Origin: Actinosomnolentus pattersoniae (SeqCode)
GTDB lineage: Bacteria > Actinomycetota > UBA4738
Length of the DNA: 10,482 nucleotides
Direction of reading: 5' to 3'
Assembly (NCBI GenBank): GCA_013817655.1
Contig: JACDCJ010000052.1
Span: forward strand, 1 to 10,482
A program made the position numbers and the translations under genes. Shown piece after piece: positions 1 through 6,380 of this stretch; position 1 is the first letter of the stretch; the number at the start of each line of letters is the position of its first letter. Under the pieces are notes generated by a model. It was not told the origin of the DNA. It did not search any database and saw only the letters and a list, made by a program, of their open reading frames with translations.

Positions 1-1
1 C

Positions 2-535
2 GCCCTCGTGTACGCGACCGTCGAGGCGTTCTACGTGGAAGCGCGGGTCGCCGGGGCGGCGAGCGGCCTCACCCGGCTCGCCTGGTCCGTTGCCGCCGCC
101 GTGTTCCTCCTCATGCTCGTCGGCGCGGCGGTCAGGGGCGCGGGCGCCGGGTTGGTCTTCCCGGACTGGCCGCTGATGGACGGGCGTGTCGTGCCGGATC
201 TGGGAGCGGTGGAGCCAGCGGTTCACTTCGCCCACCGAGCCCTGGCCCTGGCCGTGGGGGTGCTCGTCGCGTGGCTGGCCATCCGGGCGCGACGCGATCC
301 GGCCGCTGCTCCGGTAGTTGCGACTCTCGCGGCGACCGCGGCCGCGCTGTACTTCGCGCAGGCGCTCACCGGCGCGGCGAATGTCTGGACGCGCCTGGCG
401 ACGGTTCCGACGATCGCGCACGTGACGCTGGGTGGCATGCTGTGGGGGACCCTGGTCGCCACCGCGGCGGTGGCAAGCATCCGTCCGCGCGCGGCGGTGA
501 GGGGGGCCACGGTCCGAAGGGGTTCGAAGTCATGA
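2..535 (+). CDS. ctaA: Heme A synthase (CtaA/COX15 family), 3' part, cut by window start
   Basis: This membrane enzyme oxidises the C8 methyl group of heme O to the formyl group of heme A. The reading frame is open to the window edge, so the GTG at position 8 is probably not the true start; residues below count from it. Four membrane segments are visible (about 24-43, 76-93, 103-121, 136-157), which is one four-helix half of the usual eight-helix protein. The family motif GAGLVFPDWPLMDG (46-59) is followed by H73-F-A-H76, and H138 lies in the last helix; H76 and H138 fit the heme-ligand pair of one half. The cysteine pair that many homologues carry in the PDWP loop is absent (F51 and M57 instead), and the usual glutamate three residues before the first ligand is H73. 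The stop overlaps the ctaB start by four bases. Family assignment is fairly sure; whether this is the N- or C-terminal half of the protein is not. Confidence 0.8.
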   Translation, partial: ALVYATVEAFYVEARVAGAASGLTRLAWSVAAAVFLLMLVGAAVRGAGAGLVFPDWPLMDGRVVPDLGAVEPAVHFAHRALALAVGVLVAWLAIRARRDPAAAPVVATLAATAAALYFAQALTGAANVWTRLATVPTIAHVTLGGMLWGTLVATAAVASIRPRAAVRGATVRRGSKS

Positions 536-1449
536 GCGACGCGGCGGCTCGTCGGCGAGCGTCCTCTCCGATCTCGATCGCGGTGATGGCTGGGGCCTAC
601 CTCAGGCTGACCAAGCCGCGCATCATCGAGCTGCTGCTCATCACCACCGTGCCCGCGATGGTGCTGGCCGATCGCGGCCTGCCGCGCCCCTGGCTCGTCG
701 CGGCCACCCTCCTCGGGGGAACACTCTCCGCGGGTGGCGCCAACGCGATCAACCAGTTCCTCGACCGGGACATCGACGAGGTCATGCGACGCACCCGCAG
801 GCGGCCGTTGCCCACTCACCTCATCGAGCCGAGCAGCGCGCTCGCCTTCGGGATCCTCCTGGGAGTGGCCGGCTTCGTCTTCCTGGCCGTGACCGTCAAC
901 TTGCTCTCGGCGGCGCTCGCGACCGCAGGACTGCTGTTCTACGTCTTCGTCTACACCATGTGGCTGAAGAGGACGTCGCCGCAGAACATCGTGATCGGCG
1001 GCGCGGCCGGGGCGGTTCCCGTGCTGGTCGGATGGGCTGCCGTCACGGGAAGAGTTGGCCTGCCAGCCCTCGTGCTGTTCGGCATCGTCTTTCTGTGGAC
1101 CCCGCCGCACTTCTGGGCACTCGCCCTTCGCTACCGCGACGACTACGCGAGCGCGGGCGTTCCCATGCTGCCGGTGGTCGCCGGCAAGGAGGCGACGCTT
1201 CGCCAGATGCTCGGGTACACGTTCGCGCTCGTCGCCGCGAGCCTCGCCCTGTACGCCGTCACCGACCTGGGGACGGTCTACCTCATAGCCGCCGTCGCCC
1301 TCGGGGCCGGGTTCGTGCTCCAGGTCATCGTTCTGCGCCGGGACGGGTCGGCGGGCGCGGCCATGCGTCTGTTCCGGTACTCCATCACCTACCTGACGCT
1401 CCTGTTCGCGGCCGTCGGGGTGGACACCGTCGCCCGCTTCGGGATCTGA
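532..1449 (+). CDS. ctaB: Protoheme IX farnesyltransferase (heme O synthase)
   Basis: The product is a 305-residue UbiA-superfamily prenyltransferase in the membrane. It transfers a farnesyl group from farnesyl diphosphate to heme B, giving heme O, the substrate of CtaA. The first diphosphate/Mg-binding motif is N74-QFL-D78-R-D80-I-D82, followed by the CtaB-typical VMRRTRRRPLP. The second is YRDDYASAGVPMLPV (201-215), which is characteristic of heme O synthases rather than UbiA or MenA. Length and the run of about eight to nine hydrophobic helices are normal. The ATG at 532 is chosen because it overlaps the upstream stop (ATGA), has AAGG at 517-520, and gives the short polar N-terminus expected. 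The frame is open further upstream only as a shadow of ctaA. Position between ctaA and the oxidase subunits matches the heme A supply role. Confidence 0.96.
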   Translation: MSDAAARRRASSPISIAVMAGAYLRLTKPRIIELLLITTVPAMVLADRGLPRPWLVAATLLGGTLSAGGANAINQFLDRDIDEVMRRTRRRPLPTHLIEPSSALAFGILLGVAGFVFLAVTVNLLSAALATAGLLFYVFVYTMWLKRTSPQNIVIGGAAGAVPVLVGWAAVTGRVGLPALVLFGIVFLWTPPHFWALALRYRDDYASAGVPMLPVVAGKEATLRQMLGYTFALVAASLALYAVTDLGTVYLIAAVALGAGFVLQVIVLRRDGSAGAAMRLFRYSITYLTLLFAAVGVDTVARFGI

Positions 1450-1490
1450 GCCGACGCCTCCACCCGAGGGCACGGGCGCAGCGTGGGCGA

Positions 1491-1499
1491 TGGTATGTT
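1491..1499 (+). promoter_or_regulatory. Possible extended -10 promoter element before coxB
   Basis: The 102-bp gap between ctaB and coxB is the longest one inside the operon. It holds TGG followed by TATGTT, which matches an extended -10 (TGn plus four of six TATAAT bases). It would start transcription near 1506, about 46 bases before the chosen coxB ATG. I see no convincing -35 hexamer at the right distance. It could give extra transcription of the structural subunits, but it may be chance. Confidence 0.25.
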
Positions 1500-1551
1500 T
1501 GCCTCCGGCCCGATTCCGGCGCCATCTGAGGGCTCGAAGCACGGGGGAGCG

Positions 1552-2583
1552 ATGTCGGATCGATTGAAGCGGCGACTCGGCACCGGAGCGCTCCTCACCG
1601 TATCCGCCGTGGTTTTGGGAGCCTGCGCCGAGAACGCCCCACAGGACTCGCTCAGCCCCGCGGGACCCTACGCCCGCCAGATCGACACGCTGTTCAGGCC
1701 CGTCTTCTGGATCGCCGTCGCCGTCTTCGTCCTGGTGCAGGGCCTGCTCCTGTACGCGGTCTTCCGGTTCCGCCACCGCGGGGACCGAGGGATCCCGGTC
1801 CAGGTGCACGGCAACCGCCGGCTCGAGATCGCGTGGACCATAATTCCGGCGATGCTGCTGGCGGGCATCGCGATCCCGACTGTGGGGACCATCTTCTCGC
1901 TCGACCGCCGTCCCGCCGGCGACGTCCTCGACATCAGGGTCGTGGGGCATCAGTGGTGGTGGGACGTCGAGTATCCGACGCTCGGCGTGGTGACGGCCAA
2001 CGAAGTCCACATCCCCGCCGGACGCCCGGTCCGCCTGAGCCTGGAGACCGAGGACGTCATCCACAGCTTCTGGATCCCGAGGCTCGCCGGCAAGCAGGAC
2101 ATGCTTCCCGGCCGGACGACGACCCTGAACATCCAGGCGGACGAGCCCGGCACTTACGAGGGCCAATGCACGGAGTTCTGCGGGGCCTCCCACGCCAACA
2201 TGCAGTTCCTGGTCATCGCGCAGGTCCCGGCCGAGTTCGACGCCTGGGTACAGGATCAGGGCCGCCCCGCCGTGGCGCCGGCCGCGGGGAGCCCTGCGGC
2301 GCAGGGCGCGGAGATCTTCGTCCGCGGCACGGAGGTCGGCTCCTGCGTCGGATGCCATGCGATCGAGGGGGTTCAGGGCGCGGAGGCGCGGATCGGACCG
2401 AACCTCACCCACTTCGGGAGCCGCGCGACGTTCGCGGGGGCGATCTTCCAGAACAACGCCGAGAACCTGCGTGCGTGGCTGGACGATCCGGACAGCGTGA
2501 AGCCGGGGGCGAGGATGCCCGACTACAACCTGACGAGGGAAGAGATCGAGGCGTTGGTAGCGTATCTGCAGGGACTGGAATGA
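1552..2583 (+). CDS. coxB: Cytochrome c oxidase subunit II with fused cytochrome c (caa3 type)
   Basis: This 343-residue subunit takes electrons from the donor and passes them through its own heme c and CuA centre to subunit I. Residues 1-25 are a lipoprotein signal with lipobox LGAC (lipidated C25). Two membrane helices follow (about 49-70 and 94-116). The CuA domain shows HQWWWD (133-138), H171 in the IHSFWIP motif, and C206, E208, C210, H214 and M217 in the QCTEFCGASHANM segment, so all copper ligands are present. A Pro/Ala-rich linker (236-250) leads to a cytochrome c domain with CVGCH (265-269) and likely axial Met M322. The ATG at 1552 is preferred over an upstream GTG (1483) or ATG (1495) because only it places the signal peptide at the N-terminus. 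GGGGGAG (1543-1549) precedes it, though only two bases away. coxA follows 16 bases downstream. Confidence 0.96.
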   Translation: MSDRLKRRLGTGALLTVSAVVLGACAENAPQDSLSPAGPYARQIDTLFRPVFWIAVAVFVLVQGLLLYAVFRFRHRGDRGIPVQVHGNRRLEIAWTIIPAMLLAGIAIPTVGTIFSLDRRPAGDVLDIRVVGHQWWWDVEYPTLGVVTANEVHIPAGRPVRLSLETEDVIHSFWIPRLAGKQDMLPGRTTTLNIQADEPGTYEGQCTEFCGASHANMQFLVIAQVPAEFDAWVQDQGRPAVAPAAGSPAAQGAEIFVRGTEVGSCVGCHAIEGVQGAEARIGPNLTHFGSRATFAGAIFQNNAENLRAWLDDPDSVKPGARMPDYNLTREEIEALVAYLQGLE

Positions 2584-2599
2584 CGAGGAGCCCGAGGCG

Positions 2600-4540
2600 A
2601 TGGCAGCTGTCGTAGACGAGCAACAGGTCCTCCGGCGCCGCGGCGTCTTTCGCCGGCCCAGCGCGACCACGGGCGCGTGGAGCTGGTTCACCACGGTGGA
2701 CCACAAGCGGATCGGAAAGCTCTACGGGTACACGTCCTTCGCGTTCTTCCTGCTCGGCGGGATCGAGGCGCTGCTCATCCGCCTGCAACTGGCCCGCCCG
2801 AACGGCCAGGTGCTCTCGGCCGACGTCTACAACCAGATCTTCACGATGCACGGCATCACGATGATCTTCCTCGTGGTGATGCCCATGTCGGGGGCGTTCT
2901 TCAACTACCTGGTGCCGCTCATGCTGGGGGCTCGCGACGTGGCGTTTCCCCGGCTGAACGCCTTCAGCTACTGGGTGTTCCTCGGCGGGGGGCTGTTCCT
3001 CTACTCCGGGATCTTCCTGGGCGGGCTCCCGGACGGCGGCTGGGTAGGGTACGCGCCGCTCTCGACCCAGAACATCGCCGTGCACCGAATGGACTTCTAC
3101 GCGCTGGGGCTCCTGATCCTCGGCATCTCCTCGACGGTGTCGGCGATCAACTTCGCCGTCACGATAATCAACATGCGGGCGCCGGGGATGAGCCTCATGC
3201 GCATGCCCGTGTTCGTCTGGATGACGCTGGTGGTTTCCTTCCTGCTGATCTTCGCGTTGCCGGTCCTCACGATCGGCCTCGTCGAACTGTTCTTCGACCG
3301 CCAGTTCCAGACGACGTTCTTCCAGGCGGCGCAGGGGGCTCAGGGTGACCCGATCCTGTGGCAACACCTCTTCTGGCTGTTCGGGCATCCCGAGGTCTAC
3401 ATCCTCATCCTGCCGGCGATGGGCATCGTGTCCGAGGTCCTGCCGGTCTTCTCCCGCAAGCCCCTGTTCGGTTACCCGGTCGTGGTGTTCTCCGGCATCG
3501 CCATCGGCTTCATGGGCTGGGGCGTGTGGGCGCACCACATGTTCGTCACGGGCCTCGGTCCCGTGGCGAACTCGGCGTTCGCCCTCTCGACCATGTTCAT
3601 CGCCGTCCCGACGGGCGTGAAGATCTTCAACTGGCTGGCCACGCTGTGGAGGGGCGACATCCGCCTGCAGACGCCCATGCTGTTCTCCCTCGGGTTCATC
3701 GCCATGTTCACCATCGGGGGGCTATCGGGGGTTACCCACGCCGTCGTCCCCGCGGACTACCAGCAGAGCGACACCTACTACATCGTCGGGCACCTTCACT
3801 ACGTGCTGTTCGGGGGGAGCATCTTCGGCCTGTTCTCCGGCTTCTACTACTGGTGGCCGAAGTTCTTCGGGCGGATGCTGAGCGAGGGCCTCGGGAAGCT
3901 GCACTTCTGGCTCATGATCATCGGGTTCAACCTGACCTTCGGGCCGTTCCACATCCTGGGCCTGCAGGGGATGCCGCGCCGCATCTACCGGTACGAGGAG
4001 GGATTGGGCTTCGACTTCTGGAACCTGGTCTCGACCGTCGGTGCCTTCATGATCGCTCTGTCGATCGCGGTCTTCATCTTCAACGTGGTCAGGGCGCATC
4101 GCCGCGACGAGCCGGCGCCCGAAGATCCCTGGGACGCGCGGACACTCGAGTGGACGACCACCTCGCCCCCACCAGCGCACAACTTCGACGAGATTCCCGT
4201 GGTCCGCTCCCTGGACGACTTCTGGCACCGCAAGTACGCGGAGGGCCAGGACGGACGGCTGGCGCCCGTTGTCGCCGGCGGGGCGGACGCCCAAGGAGCG
4301 GTCGCCGTCCGGCGCGACGACGCCGGCCATGGGAACGACTCGGGGTCGGGGGACGGCTCCGGCGGGCATGGAGGGCACGGCATCCACATGCCCTCGCCCT
4401 CGTACTTCCCGCTGCTCGCGGCCCTGGGCCTGCCCGTCCTCGCCTTCGGCCTTCTCTACTCCACCTTCCTCGTCGCCGACGGCGTCCTACTCCTCCTGCT
4501 CGGCCTCTACGGCTGGGCCATGGAACCGTCCGCGGAGTAG
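2600..4540 (+). CDS. coxA: Cytochrome c oxidase subunit I with C-terminal two-helix extension
   Basis: The product is a 646-residue catalytic subunit that reduces O2 to water and pumps protons. Low-spin heme ligands are H84 and H400; the high-spin heme ligand is H398. CuB is bound by H263, H312 and H313, with Y267 as the cross-linked tyrosine (motif GHPEVY, 262-267). E265 in that motif, D113 in the ARDVAFPRLN segment (D-channel entrance) and K341 in VPTGVKIFNW (K-channel) mark an A1-type heme-copper oxidase. The usual twelve-helix core ends near residue 500. Beyond it lie a hydrophilic linker (about 501-600), including a Gly/Ser/Asp/His-rich stretch with H577, H590, H593 and H596, and two more hydrophobic helices (about 603-620 and 624-640). 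The extension makes it longer than a core subunit I and may stand for a fused small subunit (inference). The ATG at 2600 has purine-rich GAGGAG and CGAGG upstream. Confidence 0.97.
   Translation: MAAVVDEQQVLRRRGVFRRPSATTGAWSWFTTVDHKRIGKLYGYTSFAFFLLGGIEALLIRLQLARPNGQVLSADVYNQIFTMHGITMIFLVVMPMSGAFFNYLVPLMLGARDVAFPRLNAFSYWVFLGGGLFLYSGIFLGGLPDGGWVGYAPLSTQNIAVHRMDFYALGLLILGISSTVSAINFAVTIINMRAPGMSLMRMPVFVWMTLVVSFLLIFALPVLTIGLVELFFDRQFQTTFFQAAQGAQGDPILWQHLFWLFGHPEVYILILPAMGIVSEVLPVFSRKPLFGYPVVVFSGIAIGFMGWGVWAHHMFVTGLGPVANSAFALSTMFIAVPTGVKIFNWLATLWRGDIRLQTPMLFSLGFIAMFTIGGLSGVTHAVVPADYQQSDTYYIVGHLHYVLFGGSIFGLFSGFYYWWPKFFGRMLSEGLGKLHFWLMIIGFNLTFGPFHILGLQGMPRRIYRYEEGLGFDFWNLVSTVGAFMIALSIAVFIFNVVRAHRRDEPAPEDPWDARTLEWTTTSPPPAHNFDEIPVVRSLDDFWHRKYAEGQDGRLAPVVAGGADAQGAVAVRRDDAGHGNDSGSGDGSGGHGGHGIHMPSPSYFPLLAALGLPVLAFGLLYSTFLVADGVLLLLLGLYGWAMEPSAE
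4112..4537 (+). other. C-terminal extension of subunit I: His/Gly-rich linker plus two helices
   Basis: This segment encodes residues 505-646 of CoxA, beyond the conserved twelve-helix core. First comes an acidic, Pro-containing stretch with FDEIPVVRSLDDFWHRKY (529-546), like the C-terminal tail seen in many actinobacterial CoxA proteins. Next is a flexible Gly/Ser/Asp region with four histidines (577-596). Last is a pair of helices with a short turn ending in GWAMEP. The helix pair resembles in size and hydrophobicity the small two-helix part of actinobacterial subunit IV (CtaF). That likeness is by eye only. Confidence 0.55.
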
Positions 4541-4543
4541 CCG

Positions 4544-5158
4544 ATGGCCGAGCGAGCGGCAACGGCGGTCCCCGAGCCCGAGGTCCACGCCACCAGCACG
4601 GGCCTGTCGAACGTAAAGCTGGCGATGTGGGCATTCCTGGGGTCCGAATGCCTGCTGTTCGGGGCGCTCATCTCGACTTTCCTCCTCTACCAGGGCCGGT
4701 CCGAGGGAGGCCCTACGCCCTCGAAGGTCTACGACATACCCTTCACGTCCGTCAGCTCCTTCGTGCTCCTCATGAGCAGCCTCACCATGGTGCTCGCCCT
4801 CTCGGCCATCCAGAGGCGCGACGAGCCGAAGATGCGCGCATGGCTCATGGCGACCGCCCTGCTCGGGATGACGTTCATCGCGGGGCAGGTGTACGAGTTC
4901 ACCACGTTCGTGAACGAGGGTCTCTCGCTCACATCCAGCGCGTTCAGCTCGAGCTTCTTCCTCATGACGGGGTTCCACGGCGCCCACGTGACCGGCGGCA
5001 TCCTGTTGCTGCTGTCGCTCGTCGGCATGTCGCTCGACGGCCGGTTGCCGCCGGAGAGGAGCGAGACCGTCGAGCTGGCGGGCCTCTACTGGCACTTCGT
5101 GGACATCGTCTGGATCGTCATCTTCGCGGCGGCCTACCTCATCCCGACGGCGACGTAA
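4544..5158 (+). CDS. coxC: Cytochrome c oxidase subunit III
   Basis: This 204-residue integral membrane subunit supports the catalytic core and contains no redox centre. It is the short, five-helix form common in bacteria (helices about 26-49, 68-88, 99-121, 134-160, 181-201). Family marks are LGSECLLFG with E35, GQVYEF (114-119), TGFHGAHVTGG (142-152, with H145 and H148) and LYWHFVDIVWI (181-191, with H184 and D187). The ATG at 4544 lies three bases after the coxA stop and has GGAG at 4534-4537 with a six-base spacer, so the ribosome-binding site sits in the end of coxA. It should be made in step with subunit I. Confidence 0.96.
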   Translation: MAERAATAVPEPEVHATSTGLSNVKLAMWAFLGSECLLFGALISTFLLYQGRSEGGPTPSKVYDIPFTSVSSFVLLMSSLTMVLALSAIQRRDEPKMRAWLMATALLGMTFIAGQVYEFTTFVNEGLSLTSSAFSSSFFLMTGFHGAHVTGGILLLLSLVGMSLDGRLPPERSETVELAGLYWHFVDIVWIVIFAAAYLIPTAT

Positions 5159-5172
5159 GGGACGAGGCGGCC

Positions 5173-5538
5173 ATGGCATCCTCCGTTCAGACGCCCCGCC
5201 AGGTGCCCGAGGAACTGACGCCCGCTCCGAGGCACGAGCTGGACGAGGCCCGTCACCCCGGCGTCCGCCAGTACATCGTGGTGGCCATCGTGCTGGCGCT
5301 CGCCACGCTGGCCGAGGTCGTCCTCTACTACCTGGACCTGCCTCGTGGCCTCCTGGTCGGGCTCCTCCTGTTCTTCGCCGTCTCGAAGTTCGCGCTGGTC
5401 GTGCTCTTCTTCATGCACTTGAAGTTCGACAACCCGATCTTCCGCCGGCTCTTCGTGACCGGGCTCCTGCTCGCCATCTCGGTCTACGCCGTGGTGCTCG
5501 TCATCTTCGGGATCCACCCCGGCGGCAATCAGGGATGA
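5173..5538 (+). CDS. coxD: Cytochrome c oxidase subunit IV (prokaryotic CoxD/CyoD-like)
   Basis: The product is a 121-residue small accessory subunit with a hydrophilic N-terminus (1-32) and three membrane helices (about 33-54, 57-79 and 92-113). The segment SKFALVVLFFMHLKFDN (71-87) is the hallmark of the prokaryotic subunit IV family, in which a lysine and an MHL motif are conserved. It is thought to stabilise the oxidase complex. The ATG at 5173 follows GACGAGG (5161-5167) at good distance and lies 14 bases after the coxC stop. The same frame is open far upstream through coxC and coxA, but that part reads as Arg/Pro-rich shadow sequence and is not included. The stop overlaps the next start in ATGA. 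Confidence 0.93.
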   Translation: MASSVQTPRQVPEELTPAPRHELDEARHPGVRQYIVVAIVLALATLAEVVLYYLDLPRGLLVGLLLFFAVSKFALVVLFFMHLKFDNPIFRRLFVTGLLLAISVYAVVLVIFGIHPGGNQG

Positions 5539-6380
5539 GCCTTCCCCCGTTCCACCTCCACCCGGACGTCCTGCTGCTGGCCGCGGCGCTCGAGGGCTCC
5601 TACCTCCTCGCGCTTGCGCGGCTCGCTCCCCCGCCCACGACTACCGGCGAGCCCTCGGCCTCCGGGGCCCAGCGGGCCGCCTTCACCCTGGGAGTGCTCA
5701 CCGTCCTCGCGGCGTCGAGCTGGCCGATCCACGACCTCGCCGAGGGCTATCTCCTGAGCGTCCACATGGGCCAGCACCTGCTGCTGTCGCTGGTCGCCCC
5801 GCCGCTCCTCATAATGGGGACGCCGACCTGGCTCGCGAGGCGACTCCTTCGCCCCCGTCCGCTCAAGTGGGCCATGCGGCGATTCGGCCGGCCGCTCTCC
5901 GCACTGATCCTCTTCAACGCCGTCCTCGTCCTGACCCACTGGCCGCTCGTCGTGGACTGGGCGCTCGGGTATCACCTGGCCCATTTCGGCGTGCACGCGT
6001 TGATCTTCGGATCCTCGTTGCTCATGTGGTGGCAGGTCCTCAGCCCGCTGCCGGAGCTTCCCGCGTTGTCCTATCCCGGGCGCATGCTCTACCTGTTCCT
6101 TCAGTCGCTGCTCCCAACCGTTCCGGCGTCGTTCCTGACGTTCGGGAGCACAGTCATCTATCCGTTCTATGCGGCGGCGCCGCGGATCTGGGCGGTCTCT
6201 CCCCTGACCGACCAGCTCATCGCGGGGCTCATGATGAAGCTCGTGGGTGGCCTGATCCTCTGGGGGGCGATCGCTGTCTTCTTCTTCCGCTGGTGGAGCG
6301 AAGAGCAGTCGGAGGGTTGGGACGCGCTTGCGTGGCGTGACGTGGAGCGTGAGGTCCGATCGGAACTGAGCAAGCGATGA
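5535..6380 (+). CDS. ctaG: CtaG-type cytochrome c oxidase assembly factor, first copy
   Basis: This 281-residue polytopic membrane protein belongs to the caa3_CtaG family, which is needed for formation of active caa3 oxidase in Bacillus and is linked to copper delivery. It is unrelated to the Cox11-like proteins that share the name. Typical marks are SVHMGQHLLLSLVAPPLL (75-92) with H77 and H81, a YHLAHFGVHALIFGSSLLMWW segment with H147, H150 and H154, LSPLPELP (169-176) and DQLIAGLMMKLVGG (226-239). The paired histidines near the membrane surface are candidate metal ligands (inference). Translation is probably coupled both to coxD (ATGA at 5535-5538) and to the next gene (ATGA at 6377-6380). 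It is one of two CtaG paralogues here. Confidence 0.9.
   Translation: MSLPPFHLHPDVLLLAAALEGSYLLALARLAPPPTTTGEPSASGAQRAAFTLGVLTVLAASSWPIHDLAEGYLLSVHMGQHLLLSLVAPPLLIMGTPTWLARRLLRPRPLKWAMRRFGRPLSALILFNAVLVLTHWPLVVDWALGYHLAHFGVHALIFGSSLLMWWQVLSPLPELPALSYPGRMLYLFLQSLLPTVPASFLTFGSTVIYPFYAAAPRIWAVSPLTDQLIAGLMMKLVGGLILWGAIAVFFFRWWSEEQSEGWDALAWRDVEREVRSELSKR

Noticed and set aside
1483..1551. Upstream GTG (1483) or ATG (1495) as coxB start
   Set aside because: Either would put about 20 residues ahead of a good lipoprotein signal peptide; the ATG at 1552 gives a normal signal with lipobox LGAC.
223..2706. An 827-residue minus-strand reading frame antisense to ctaA, ctaB and coxB
   Set aside because: Its translation is Arg/Gly/Asp-rich with no membrane or domain pattern, while the plus strand carries clear conserved genes. 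Long antisense frames are common in such GC-rich DNA.
3358..5172. Long plus-strand open frame leading into coxD, suggesting a CoxD fusion
   Set aside because: The upstream part overlaps coxA and coxC in another frame and reads as Arg/Pro/His-rich shadow. CoxD has its own ATG at 5173 with a ribosome-binding site.
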